A stretch of DNA of 64,000 nucleotides from Glandiceps talaboti (Eukaryota; Hemichordata; Enteropneusta; Spengelidae): contig NC_135567.1 of assembly GCF_964340395.1 (NCBI RefSeq), forward strand, positions 15,316,806 to 15,380,805, written 5' to 3'. Under the pieces are notes generated by a model. It searched no databases, was not told the origin of the DNA, and saw only the letters and a list, made by a program, of their open reading frames with translations. Below are positions 20,162-30,896 of this stretch, one piece after another. The translations under genes were made by a program, and so were the position numbers. Position 1 is the stretch's first letter. The number at the start of each line of letters is the position of its first letter.

Positions 20162-22141
20162 TTACATCTCGTCCTGACACCTACGATGTGTCTTTCGATA
20201 TTGAAGTAACATTCTAGTTATGTTCCTTTCTTCAATATAGTCTGTCTTTAGGGGACGTCGGCAGCACAGCTTTTTGATACGTGGGGAGATACTAGCACCA
20301 ATCACCAAGACGGAGGCACCTACTGTTAAACCGACACTGGGTACAACCAAAACAGGTATTAGGCCAAAAGGTATGACCAGTAAGATTAAACATTCCCAAG
20401 AACGATATTTAAATCCTTTGGCTGGTTTGAGGGTTTTGATCATATAGTTGAACATACTTAGTTGTATACAGTCCATTTTTACACTTGAACGTTCAGATTT
20501 AACTTCGACGTTTTGTATGAATAGAATATGTTCCAAATCTTTTCCGTCGTTGTGAAACTTCTTATCACTAGTCGATAAAGCACTCTCGTACTGTCCATTT
20601 ATTGTGACATCCCTCCACTCCTCCGGATTATCCTCAACAAGCTTGTTAAGACATCTAAAAACTGTCTGCTGGAAGTCTTCATATGGATATATTAACTTGT
20701 GGTGAATATAGCTTACATATAGAATAACAACAAGTGCGATGACGAGATAAGGATGTACAGTGTCTATGCTGAGAACTAATGATATTACTATTGGTCTCAA
20801 TATAGTAGCATAACCTGCCAATATAAAGATTTCACATTCTACGAATATTATTGTCATTCCAGTAACGTAGTATTTATAGCATATACATACAAAATGTAAC
20901 TTAGAATCAAATCCTCGATATCGCTTACAATAAATAAGTAAGGTTTTAATATAACACAGGACAACGAAAATAAGTAACGATATGCTGAAATTGTAGAATT
21001 CTTCTTCCAAGGGCTTAAGCATGAAAATCTCAAATTTGTCGTAATTCCATGTCTTCGTCACAGCTCCAACCTGAAACTCGATGTAGTTTATCTCCAGATT
21101 CAGAGTATGAGTAAGCAGTTGGTATATTATATATATCTGTGCAAAATAAATACTGTATGCGAGCACACAGATAATAATATACCATACCACACAAAACCAG
21201 ATGTTGACGTCACGGTCCAAACATACGCACAATACTCTTACGACGATTGACCAAAATGGCGAAGCCTTGGTGGGGATATTAATTCCACTATAAACGAATT
21301 TATCTCTACGTACAGTGGTCTTTATCACAATGTTTTCATCAGTTATATACGTAACGCTGTCTGGTTTCAATGTAAATAACTGCAAGAGTTTCAATTCAAA
21401 AATTATCGGCAAAAAACAAAAGAACACGACATTAATTATAGGGATTATCCATCTCTTTGTCTCAATTGGTTCAAAGTTAACTGGAAGGTTTTGGATTCCG
21501 ACAGAATCAAATTTGTGACATTTTTCATTAAATTTCACCTCACACACGCTATCATTTCTTATTTGTCCAAGAATCCCAAGGCAGAGGGTATATGTTCGTA
21601 TCTCATCATAAACAATAGAATCTATAACATTTTTGATTATCTGCATGCTTAGATCAAATCGACACATGTATGGAAGTCGAGAAATATTTCCAATCGTTGT
21701 CGTCTTCGTAAATTTTATAACCATCGAACTAACTCGCTTCTGTAAAATGCCAAATAAGTCGACACTGGATATGGCGGCAGCCATAGTTGCACCTTGCCAA
21801 TCGTATGTCCAAATCAAATGCTGGTGGTCTATTAATTCATTGTTCCAATGACTTAATAATGGGTTTGTTCCGTTATAAAATGGCACATCGAGAGCAAATG
21901 TGACCACCTTTGGTTTCCTTTTGAATATGTGACCAAATTCTCTTCTCAAAATGTCCAACTCTTTTTCTGAATATAATGCGACATTTACAGTGGACGATTG
22001 GTAGTGACAGGTGTAGTTAATGGCGTTACCTTCAACTTGGATGTTCGAGTTGTAGTTCTGGTTCAGGGGTACTTCATTGCAAGCAGTGTTCTGAAAACAA
22101 GCCGCAATGCATATTGCAAAGACCTTGAATACTGTTGTCAT
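20162..22141 (-). CDS. Seven-helix membrane protein, member C (659 aa)
   Basis: An intact 659-codon single coding exon, the most divergent member of the family. Seen: signal peptide (residues 1-21), ectodomain with NYT, NGT, NIS and NDS sequons and a WTYDWQG motif in place of WVHD, the TLCLG cysteine motif, and hydrophobic helices at about 229-252, 311-342, 381-405, 425-445 and 464-484, then a closely spaced pair at 582-622 ending in ASISPRIKKL. The helix 5-6 loop is about 100 residues and lacks the 15-residue repeats of copy B. The basic tail keeps the EER motif. A strong acceptor (TTTGTCTTTTTTCAG at 22186) lies 44 nt before the ATG, so a 5' UTR intron is likely, unlike copies A and B. Function unknown; membership rests on shared topology and motif order. 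Confidence 0.8.
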   Translation of the reverse strand: MTTVFKVFAICIAACFQNTACNEVPLNQNYNSNIQVEGNAINYTCHYQSSTVNVALYSEKELDILRREFGHIFKRKPKVVTFALDVPFYNGTNPLLSHWNNELIDHQHLIWTYDWQGATMAAAISSVDLFGILQKRVSSMVIKFTKTTTIGNISRLPYMCRFDLSMQIIKNVIDSIVYDEIRTYTLCLGILGQIRNDSVCEVKFNEKCHKFDSVGIQNLPVNFEPIETKRWIIPIINVVFFCFLPIIFELKLLQLFTLKPDSVTYITDENIVIKTTVRRDKFVYSGINIPTKASPFWSIVVRVLCVCLDRDVNIWFCVVWYIIICVLAYSIYFAQIYIIYQLLTHTLNLEINYIEFQVGAVTKTWNYDKFEIFMLKPLEEEFYNFSISLLIFVVLCYIKTLLIYCKRYRGFDSKLHFVCICYKYYVTGMTIIFVECEIFILAGYATILRPIVISLVLSIDTVHPYLVIALVVILYVSYIHHKLIYPYEDFQQTVFRCLNKLVEDNPEEWRDVTINGQYESALSTSDKKFHNDGKDLEHILFIQNVEVKSERSSVKMDCIQLSMFNYMIKTLKPAKGFKYRSWECLILLVIPFGLIPVLVVPSVGLTVGASVLVIGASISPRIKKLCCRRPLKTDYIEERNITRMLLQYRKTHRRCQDEM

Positions 22142-22671
22142 GATTGATCCTGTAGTATACGTTGATATGGAACTTGACTTGACTTCTGAAAAAAGACAAA
22201 CATTAACTATTCATTTTAATTGCAAGATAAGGGGAGAACCATTTGATTTTTTTTTTTTTTGGGGGGGGGGAGTGGGTATGGCAGCAATTGTTTTTTTCCC
22301 ATCACTGTGATCTGTGACAGCAATTTTTTTTATTGTCAGTCCCGCATCAAATTTTCCATATGCAGAAGCAATGCAAATTTCTTTTCTCGGCTACCTATTT
22401 TGTAGCAAAGCGCAACAATTTTTTTTTTTAATTCTGTCTGTTGAAACATTTTTTTCTCAAGCAATTACGGGGTCAATTTTTGTCTCATTCACCTGCTGAC
22501 AATTGTTTCCCCAAATCACCCCCCCCCCCGAAATCAAATGGTTCTCCCCTAACTAGACTGAATATCTCTATGTAACCATAACAGAGGCATTCATTAAGAT
22601 CCTTCCTTGTCCCATGATGTAGTGATCTTTCCTCTATGTGGGACGGTTCAACGGTTGAGGGCGCTCATTAG

Positions 22672-22830
22672 AACTAACTCATAAATAATTAATAAGGTAG
22701 TCATAGTATATACAGTAAAGCTGGTTTATCAAAACCAACAAAAGAACAAATAAAAATTGATTTAGAAAAAAAATACAAGGTTTTCAAATCATCACTTTAT
22801 TACATGGCACCTTGTCGGGAAAAGACATTT
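22672..22830. repeat. Inverted repeat arm (partner 28570-28738)
   Basis: AACTCATAAATAATTAATAAGGTAGTCATA and the CAAGGTGCCATGTAATAAA-type block (GTAATAAAC...TTATTACATGGCACCTTG) occur here and, reverse-complemented and in the same relative order, at 28570-28738. Each arm also has AGCTGGTTTAT near its middle. The arms bracket the whole 5.7-kb interval between members C and D; they could be two insertions of one element or a large inverted duplication. Confidence 0.6.
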
Positions 22831-23837
22831 TTAACGAGCAAAAAAACTAAACAAACAAAAAACTATTTTTTGTAAAGAAAGAAAATAAACAAAAAACAAC
22901 TATTTGGAAACAAATATGACCAATTACAAGTCCCTGTGCTGTACTCACAAGCAGTAGTTTGGTGGTTTAGGGATCACTATTTGCGATACCGGACTAGTCC
23001 CATTCAGGTTGCCATTTAACCATTGTAATATCGCTGTTCAATGTCAAAACGAGCAACTAGGCAAGCATGTTCATCTGTCACATTGGTGAAAACGTGAGTC
23101 GATCAGCAATCGATGGTACCGTTCTTATGCTTCGTGAGTTAACAGACAGAGGAACATAAACTTACCTATATAATGACTCGGAATCATGGATTGCAAGTAG
23201 TCGCCGTCTTCACCAAGATACGGAACATGTATGTGTGGCATAAAATGTCTGACGTACCTGCCACATCAGACCACAGTGACGTCACATGTCTAGGACTATT
23301 GTGAAAGTGCAGCCATTGATACGTACGCGTTATAGGGGAGAATGATTATGAACGCCTCGTTAGTGAAACGAGGTCACGCAGTTGAACAAATTGTGGGTAA
23401 AACTTTATTTTAAGAATATAATTTCAGGTCACAAACACCATGATTCTAAAATGAGAGTGAAGAGACATTACGTCGTCAGATTATATTGATCTGGAATTGA
23501 TAAAGCTGAAATACACAGACCACAAAACATGTTCATCTTGTAAATGTTTGTTTGCAACTATTATTATCGCAGACAATACAGTAAAGTCTAATATAACAGT
23601 CGATCGGTTAAAAAATAAACTTCATATACTAGGTCAAATTGTCGACTATTGTGTTTGGATTACAATTGTATTAAACACTGAAAGTTTTCCTATACTTAGG
23701 TTCAATGACCACACAGGACACAACTGGCATGTACGGAAACACGCAGATCTAGATTGAGACCATTTTGACGTTTCTTTATAATTCTCCCGCCATACAAGTA
23801 CAGTTAAACCGTGTTTATGAAGAAAATAATCTTACTT

Positions 23838-24002
23838 TCTACCATATCAATGATTTCTGAAGCAGATTGGTGAATAAGTCTGGCTGTTTTTATGACCTTC
23901 AGCAAGTCATCGGTAATCCAAACATGACCTCTGACCCCAGGTAATTGCACCACGAAGTTGCCAAGGCTGCGGAGTTTCACGAAGATTGTAGCGCCACCAA
24001 TA
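23838..24002 (-). CDS. Possible orphan exon
   Basis: A minus-strand open segment between an acceptor-like TACTATCTTAG and a donor-like GTAGAAA|GTAAGAT. It encodes a compositionally normal peptide including LRSLGNFVVQLPGVRGHVWI and SASEIIDMVES. No partner exon or family was recognised, so it may be a fragment of a gene or of a repeat. Confidence 0.25.
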
Positions 24003-24109
24003 GTCCAACTAAGATAGTACAACCAGAATAGGAGTTATATATATATATTGAAAGTCTTGTCTACGCAACACCAATCGTATTGTTTTCCCGTTGAGTGTAC
24101 AACAGTCAA

Positions 24110-24540
24110 TTTCAAAATATCATGCAGTTTTTCTGTTTCCTACAACCATGCAAGAACCAATAAGAAAATGGACATGCTACTCTTTAAGATAGCAAAATTG
24201 AATGAGTACAGTTTCTTTTAATTTGTCTGAGCGAAATGAAGTACACATATGCACATGCCACCATATACAGACATCAAATGAACACCGCAAATGATATTTA
24301 CGCGTCCGTCATTGGGTGATTGATGCTAAAAATAAATATATAAAAAAAAATTTAAAAAAAACAACAGGCGCCCGAATGTCTGCATGGAGATGCAATACAG
24401 TTTAGATAATTTATTTCATTTAGACTAAATGTAGCAAAAAATGTGATCTTGCTATTGACGTGTGGCATATACTGTTTCGTGTTGGTTTCTGCCAAACAGA
24501 ACAGCCGCACGGTATTTTGAAATTGAATGTACTTGGTGGA
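24110..24540 (-). mobile_element. MITE family M1, copy 2 (inverted)
   Basis: Reverse orientation relative to 6884-7292, with shared terminal TTCAAAATACCGTGC and internal GACATCAAATGAACACCGC and CATGCCACCATA. About 425 bp, with an A-rich interruption near 24340. More diverged from copy 1 in its middle than at its ends. Confidence 0.7.
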
Positions 24541-24854
24541 ACCGTCATTGAAAATAATTTAGACATGTATCAATACTTATGAAACAAGTAAGTTACAGTG
24601 TATCACTCTCATGCATCCAGTCTCCACAAGGTTGCTGTGTTTGGTAAATAGATCATGAGTGGAGAAATGATGTCAGTATTTGTTTTGACAAATAGGTATA
24701 CAATGTAGCAATGACAGTCGCCAAAGAATTACTACAGACTCAATAAAGTCGTCGCACAATGTCACATAAGCTCAATAAACGAACATCGTTAAGTAACAGA
24801 TAGTCAACGAGTTCGGGAGGGTTCAAGTTCAAGTTTTTTGGCAAATACTAGTAA

Positions 24855-25075
24855 CCCTACCGAACGAGTTGTCTATCTTACTTATACTATGGCGTGATTG
24901 GCTCAAACGGATCTTTTTTTAAATTTTGCGTAATTTGTTGCATGCAAATTGAGTGCTGAGCGTAATATAGGTCACATCCCTAATATAAGAAAGAGTTGGT
25001 TATGGATCCATATAACCAACTGAAATCAAGGCCTCTGATTGGCCAAGTCTGTCTAGCCGTAGTAATTAGTATAGT
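24855..25075 (+). repeat. Interspersed repeat R2, copy 2
   Basis: Same orientation as 6335-6625 and lacking the 31-nt hairpin. It is followed by a C-rich tract (25085-25115). Confidence 0.65.
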
Positions 25076-26647
25076 ATTGCTTAGGACAACCACCCACCCA
25101 CCCCCACCCCCTACCCCCACGAATATTCACAAGTACGACATCACACGTTTATATATTATGTAAACTATGATGAAAATTGTAGCCGTCTCACCACTATGGT
25201 CTATGCTACGTAAACAAACATGATGGTAAATATGAAGTGCTAACCTTATGAACCTGTTCACCCAGGTGATGGTGACCATATCAACATACTACTGGAAACG
25301 CAGAACTGTACATCACATTAGAAGTAATTCTTATCAACTTATCAACATCTCAGTTGTAAATTACAGAAGCTGTTGCCATTGAAAGCGTGAAAGCTTTCGA
25401 AATTTGGTTAGGAGTGTGAAAATAAAGTTTAGAAATTGTATTGACACTAGACACCCTCCCCTAAACGAACGAAGTTCGCTTATTGAGCTCGTGTGACATT
25501 GTGCGGTCGTCTCCAAACTAAAGATAAGTTCACATATAAAGATGTTGCATGGACTACACTCTACCCTTAATTGCATAGAAATGATAACATATCGTTTAAA
25601 GTCAGAATTAAACTTTGGATTATTTGTGTTATTAAATGTCCCGAATTTCGGCAATAAACGACAATGTCCGCTCAGATACCTGCTTGCGAGGTTGCTATCT
25701 GACAATCAGAGACGTTGTGATATTTTCCTAATCCTGCCGTAGAGGGATTCAGACTGGCTGGCTGACTTGCTGTTAATTCGTTCATTCTTTCGTACGTTTC
25801 TTTGCTTGTTTCCACAACCACTTCTTTCACATTAACAAGCCTGGTAGAATATTTGTGTCGAGGACACTTTTTAAGCCAAAAACAAAACTGTTTCTGATCA
25901 GCGCGCGCATCATTTAAATACCCTCGCGTCGGTCTTTTTTGTTTGTGTTCGTCCAGCCCATGCAGTCTGCAAATCCGGTGCAGAAACACAAAATGACTCC
26001 CTCCCTACTTCAGTAAATACAACTGTAGAGCCAGTCATGAACAAGCAAATGGCAGCTACCCCACATACACATTCACTCTAAAAGCACTAAACGAAAAGAA
26101 CACTGACTACTAAATGAAAAGAATAGTGACTGCAATAAATAGTAGACTGAGTGATAAGCCTGTTGAGAAAAAAAATCTGCTCAATAATTTTCGAATTAGA
26201 CATTTTTTACCAAAACACACATTTTTAGTCCTAATTTGCATACCACTGATGGGATCATGTCATGAACCAATTCTTAATATAAATACCCTGAAGAACGTCC
26301 CAACCAAATTTCAGCCCAATGTGCTCAGTAGTTTTGGATTTAAAGATGTTTGACCAAAAAGACACATTTTTATACCTAATTTGCATATCACCGAAGGGAT
26401 CATCATGTCATGAACAATTCTAAATCTAAACACCTCTAAGAACGTTCCAACCAAATTTCAGATCGATCTGCTGAGTAGTTTTGGAGTTTAAGTTTTTTGA
26501 CCAAAAATCACATTTTTTACCCAAGTCACACACCGGTTGTAGTTAAGAACATTTTGATTGAACAATTTCCCAACTAGACAACCAAGGTAATATATATACC
26601 CACCAAATATCATGGCAATCGGTCTTGTGTTTTTCTACTTTGAGTTG

Positions 26648-26650
<3 letters not shown>

Positions 26651-26706
<56 letters not shown>
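26651..26706. repeat. (CA)n microsatellite
   Basis: About 28 CA units inside the inserted repeat. Confidence 0.95.
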
Positions 26707-26713
<7 letters not shown>

Positions 26714-26727
26714 CAGAGACAGACTGA

Positions 26728-26770
26728 CAGGCGGACGGACGGACGGACGGACAGACAGACAGACAGACAT

Positions 26771-26824
<54 letters not shown>
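26728..26824. repeat. (GGAC)n/(ACAG)n microsatellite
   Basis: A GGAC run followed by about 20 ACAG tetramers with one interruption (ACATATAG). Confidence 0.95.
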
Positions 26825-26825
<1 letters not shown>

Positions 26826-27057
26826 CTTTGCCATGCCTATAGCACTACTGGACCTTATCAGTTAAGTTGTGCTAAAAATCGCGTCATCACACCACTTTAG
26901 ACAAAATGTCCGGACCCGGAACTATTGCTTTCATTTGCCTTACTGTCACTGTGTACAGGCAAAGACAAAATGATTAATGTGTTCTACTCATGATCACGCT
27001 ATGTTGGTCCGCAATACTATTTACCAGGAGCTATGAAAGGAATGACGTTATCGGGAC

Positions 27058-27288
27058 TTAGTTTCTGTACGTGCCCGGGTAACAAAAGTGAATCTTCCCA
27101 GCAGTAGACGCCATACAAATAGATATGGCTATGTGTGTGTTTTTATGGACAATTAGAGTTCTAAGTTCAACAACTACTTTCTCGACTGTTCCGATGACGT
27201 CATTGTGTATACATTGGCAGCAAAGTACGGCCACAAAGAAAACTGGCATCATTAAAATTGCGAGTGACCGACTATACTTGTAAGTCAT
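27058..27288 (-). CDS. Possible small secreted protein or first exon (76 aa)
   Basis: A 76-codon frame whose N-terminus looks like a signal peptide (positive MTYKYSRS, then LAILMMPVFFVAVLCC), followed by about 50 residues with two further cysteines. It lies between two seven-helix genes on the same strand but has none of their ectodomain motifs. The frame may be chance; no family recognised. Confidence 0.25.
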   Translation of the reverse strand: MTYKYSRSLAILMMPVFFVAVLCCQCIHNDVIGTVEKVVVELRTLIVHKNTHIAISICMASTAGKIHFCYPGTYRN

Positions 27289-27536
27289 AATGTGGACGGC
27301 CTACTTTGTGTTGCATCATGTTTGGCCCGGGTGACTATTTTAGTTATGACGTCATATATAGACGAGCTTTGTCACGTGACATGCGAGTCATGGAAAGTCC
27401 CAGTTGAAATTTCACGATGAATAACAATGTAATTTATTTGTTCGCTGGGGTTAAGTATGGGCAGGGGATTACCCACATTCTTGACCTGTTTAGAATTTAG
27501 AATTGATAATGAACAGATGTTGTGCCCTGGTCATAT

Positions 27537-27897
27537 TGTACAACTGCCGACATCAGACCGTTGACGAATGAAACCTGTTACAAACAGCAGGGAACATAAA
27601 CAAATAAATTGGATTAATAACACTTAGCTCAGCATGTTGGAACATGAGAGACTGGTACTACAACTGGTTTGATTTATGTGTACCCATGAAATGCCAGGGA
27701 ACTGGAAATTTGTTTGTGAAAGTGAACTATTATGTAAAGTGGCCATAAAACTGTTCTTATCAACTAATGGAACATAATACAAGAATCTGTACTTCCAACA
27801 TGCTGTGCCAAGTGTTATTAATCCAATTCAATTGTTTACTTTCCCAGTTTGTAATAGGATCTGTTTGTTAACGGTCTGATGTCGTCAGTTGTACAAC
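27537..27897. mobile_element. Foldback MITE with ~110-bp inverted ends
   Basis: TTGTACAACTG.CGACATCAG begins the element at 27537 and its complement closes it at 27897. The arms stay alignable for about 110 bp, through TTGGATTAATAACACTT and CAGCATGTTGGAA, with scattered mismatches. A ~135-bp asymmetric centre has no coding potential. No clear target duplication. Confidence 0.85.
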
Positions 27898-28569
27898 AGT
27901 ATCGTTGTTAGGTTTTGACGGCATTACTTCTATCTGTATTATTATCACAGTTTACTATCACCAAAGCCTCCAGGGTTATTTTAGTACAAGTAGAATGTTT
28001 CTGACATCTGTATATATTAGGTATACGTACCATCTACTGTGTAAGTACACTTTAAAAGGGATCAACACTCCAGGAAATAGACACATTTTCATAAAACATG
28101 GGTTCCGGAGAGTCATTTCAGGATTTTGCATCACCTGTAATTATGTGCGATTTCAGAGAAATATCAACTTGATCTCGTGCATTTATAGGGTATCTTTGCT
28201 ATGGCCTATTGCATCATGGGAGATAAAATAAATACATTATTCAATGGTTGAACACTGAATGTTGAGGTCAAAATGGCGTCCTGTACACCGTCTGAAAGCA
28301 GGACCTGACCAAGAAATATTACACTCAGCAATATTCAAGAAACAACAGCTAATGTCAAAATGATATATTACAATGGTATTTTAATGTGATAAAGGAAAGT
28401 GCAAAAATTTTTACATCATATCATTTGCAACTGAATTATTTGAAATGTCTAAGTGGGGATGAGTCTGCTATAAGCACAGGGACTTGGAATTGGCCATATC
28501 TATTTACAATTTTTTTTTGGAATGTTCACTTTTTTTTCATTTTTCATTTTTTTTTTGTTCTTCTTTTCA

Positions 28570-28738
28570 AAAATATCTTTTCCCTACAAGGTGCCATGTA
28601 ATAAACTAATGATTTGAAAAAGCTGGTGTTGTCGGGGTTTTTCAAAATCAATTTAAACTGCGCATTCTCTTTGCTGGTGTAATAAACCAGCTTTGTTATG
28701 ACTACCTTATTAATTATTTATGAGTTAGTTCTACTGAG
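28570..28738. repeat. Inverted repeat arm (partner 22672-22830)
   Basis: Contains ACAAGGTGCCATGTAATAAAC and ACTACCTTATTAATTATTTA, the reverse complement of the 22.7-kb arm. It ends about 110 bp beyond the stop codon of member D. Confidence 0.6.
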
Positions 28739-28850
28739 CGTCCTCGAACGCTGACCCTTCCAAACTGTGACCTTTCCTCCTCCCCACTCACCAGGAGAAA
28801 AGTCTCTTCGCCGAATATTGATAAACTCATGCATGACATAATCGCGTGTC

Positions 28851-30896
28851 TTAAATAGAACTTTCTCGATAAACTGTCATAGTAATGTTCTCTCTATCAT
28901 CCTCGAACCAAATGATTGTATCAGGAGTGGTCTCTTCAGGTTCATTATCCAACTGATCTCCAGTATGAACCTCCACGTCATCATTTATCATACCACTATT
29001 TACTTCATGGTTCCCATTATTCACCCTTTCCATATATTTCTTGGTAAAATGAAGAATCTTATCTTCGAGGCGTCTTTCTTCTGGGTTGTTTTCTTTCGGT
29101 AAACGCAACTTATGATGGAGATGATGAATACGTGGTATTACACTGGCGGATATCACAAGAAACGATATAAAAGCTGACAAGTCATACCATCCGAATTTTA
29201 AACCTAACACTGCATAAATTAGCATCGCGGAAGAAGGAACTAATAGCATTAGTAATGTAAAACCAGCTCTCTTCAAAACTGGTCTAATTTCATTGCACAA
29301 ATACGTGAAAAAAGATTTTGAAATATAATCATAAAACACATAGTCTTCTTTCAGGGGAACATTTTTGAATAATATAGCCTTATGACTCTTTACCGTCTTG
29401 AAAAAGACCTTTCTGTGCTCTTTGCTATAATTCTTTAAATCTACCACAAAATTGGCATTGTCACCAACAAACAGGTCACTGTTTCCAATTACTTTAAATG
29501 TTGCATGTTTTAGGTCTTGGTAAAAGTTAACAAATTCATTATAAATGTACACCATATAGAGTATAGTAACAAAAATAATGAGCGCTGTGTAAGTTGAAAA
29601 TGATAAATTTGAAACAATTTCTTTCAAGATTTTAAAAAACATAATAGACCCGATCATAACATGGACATATATAGGCAACGTGATTATATATGCTATGATT
29701 TCGGAACCCTTTTTATTTTGTTCTCCCCAATTTCTAACCTGGTTCCATGTTACCCCTTTCCGGATGAATATTAACAACAGAATAATGATTAATAAAAACA
29801 ATTGCAAGCATAAAATGATTACAAATCCTTGAATATCTACAAACCATGAAAAGAAAAGAACATCTGTTGGTAACTGAACGTCCAAAACAAAGTTTTTCCA
29901 AATTAATTCACGGTGATATACATTTTTGTACTTAGATCGCATTAATAAAGCAAAAAGACAATACATTACTAACCCAATAATTACACTAACTCGAACTATG
30001 ATTTTTCTTGTTCGAATGCAGCTGCTCTTAGTTAGGCTGTTATTCGTGAACACAAACTGATATAAGTTTTTGATACCAATAGGGATGTATTCACCATCTG
30101 GTATGAGCAAAGCAGTGCGAGTATGGGGCAAGCACAACCGAAAATAGAATATTCCTATTACAATAATAACACCTAATAAAAGCATATGTGCTAAGAACAA
30201 CGTTACCATGTCTGATTCAGTTAGTAAATAATGTGATTTCTCTAATGTATGTAATGTAGGGTTTTCAGATTGGTTTTCGAAGGTGTCGTAGCAATATATT
30301 TTATCATATTGCGAAAATAGACAAATGGAGTTTGATTCTCTCTTCCTTATAGAAGATGGTATGATAAATCTGCTCAAAAACTGTACTGTGAGATGAGTTT
30401 TACAGTCTTCAGAAAGATCTATAATATCACCAAGATTGGTCGTATTCATGATATCAATTGTCATTCCCTTGAACCGTCGTCGTAACCTTTGGTAAAACTC
30501 AGGGAGTTGTAAACTCTTCGTAGCAGTTGCGAATACATTGCCGAAGTCGTCATGTATCCATACCATCACAGGTAAAACCTCTATCCCCGAGGATTCGTGT
30601 GTTCCATTTTGTTTCTGTAAAACGTTGAATCGAAAGCGTACTGCTTCGACATTATCCTTCTGTAAATCATCAAACTGTTCGGAAAGATCTTTCAATGACT
30701 CTTTGGTATACAAAGTTACAGATTGGCCCGTTTCAAAACCTGATGCGTTCTGATATTTACAATCCAATCGGTGAATATTAGTTTCATTTCTAGCAAAGTC
30801 ACCCTCTGTTTCCTCGCTTGAACATACACCCACAATGCTAATTATAGTGATACATACAATCACGTTGTAAATCATCATGGTGGCCCGATATACCAT
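28851..30896 (-). CDS. Seven-helix membrane protein, member D (681 aa)
   Basis: An intact 681-codon single exon. A second ATG at codon 7 (MMIYNVIVCITIIS) would give a tidier signal peptide and may be the real start. The ectodomain has NET, NAS, NGT, NTT and NQS sequons, WIHDDFG, a C-x4-L-x2-QF motif and NSICLF. Hydrophobic helices lie at about 228-251, 297-318, 345-377, 399-419, 434-454, 544-565 and 571-589. The loop before helix 6 has FFTYLCNEIRPV, matching FVYLCDEIQPV of copy B, and helix 7 ends ASVIPRIHHL. Helix 5 ends YIYNEFVNFYQDLKHATFKV, matching YYDFVNYYLKLKHAVFEI of copy B. The tail (NNPEERRLEDKIL, then a long acidic stretch) keeps the family's ER/KR helix. Clearly a paralogue of A/B; function unknown. 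Confidence 0.85.
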   Translation of the reverse strand: MVYRATMMIYNVIVCITIISIVGVCSSEETEGDFARNETNIHRLDCKYQNASGFETGQSVTLYTKESLKDLSEQFDDLQKDNVEAVRFRFNVLQKQNGTHESSGIEVLPVMVWIHDDFGNVFATATKSLQLPEFYQRLRRRFKGMTIDIMNTTNLGDIIDLSEDCKTHLTVQFLSRFIIPSSIRKRESNSICLFSQYDKIYCYDTFENQSENPTLHTLEKSHYLLTESDMVTLFLAHMLLLGVIIVIGIFYFRLCLPHTRTALLIPDGEYIPIGIKNLYQFVFTNNSLTKSSCIRTRKIIVRVSVIIGLVMYCLFALLMRSKYKNVYHRELIWKNFVLDVQLPTDVLFFSWFVDIQGFVIILCLQLFLLIIILLLIFIRKGVTWNQVRNWGEQNKKGSEIIAYIITLPIYVHVMIGSIMFFKILKEIVSNLSFSTYTALIIFVTILYMVYIYNEFVNFYQDLKHATFKVIGNSDLFVGDNANFVVDLKNYSKEHRKVFFKTVKSHKAILFKNVPLKEDYVFYDYISKSFFTYLCNEIRPVLKRAGFTLLMLLVPSSAMLIYAVLGLKFGWYDLSAFISFLVISASVIPRIHHLHHKLRLPKENNPEERRLEDKILHFTKKYMERVNNGNHEVNSGMINDDVEVHTGDQLDNEPEETTPDTIIWFEDDRENITMTVYRESSI

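Larger units (their letters stand above)
22188..24109. other. Intergenic between members C and D (left part)
   Basis: Holds poly-T and poly-G/C tracts (22240-22270, 22520-22535), one arm of an inverted repeat (22672-22830), and a possible orphan exon at 23838-24000. The 5' UTR exon of member C is expected here but was not found. Confidence 0.4.
26178..26877 (+). repeat. Inserted repeat with 140-bp tandem units and microsatellite tail
   Basis: Two and a half units of about 140 bp contain CCTAATTTGCATA.CAC, GGGATCATCATGTCATGAAC and ACCAAATTTCAG, then CATGGCAATCGGTCTTGTGT, a (CA)n run (26651-26706), a GGAC/ACAG run (26728-26824) and a short unique end (GCCATGCCTATAGCACTACT). The layout is typical of unclassified invertebrate interspersed repeats with microsatellite tails. 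No coding frame. Confidence 0.6.
25876..26942 (+). mobile_element. MITE family M2, copy 1, split by a nested insertion
   Basis: The left part (25876-26175) matches 31403-31680 (CAGTCTGCAAATC, AAGCAAATG, TAAATAGTAGACTGAGTGA), and the right end (26878-26942) matches 31680-31747 (ATCGCGTCATCACACCA, GACAAAATGTC). Terminal GCCAAAAACAAAACTG is the inverted counterpart of the right end. Between the parts lies about 0.7 kb of unrelated repeat, so the element was interrupted after it inserted. Confidence 0.75.

Noticed and set aside
26543-26842. CV-, TH- and LSVC-rich frames on both strands
   Set aside because: All are translations of the (CA)n and (ACAG)n microsatellites.
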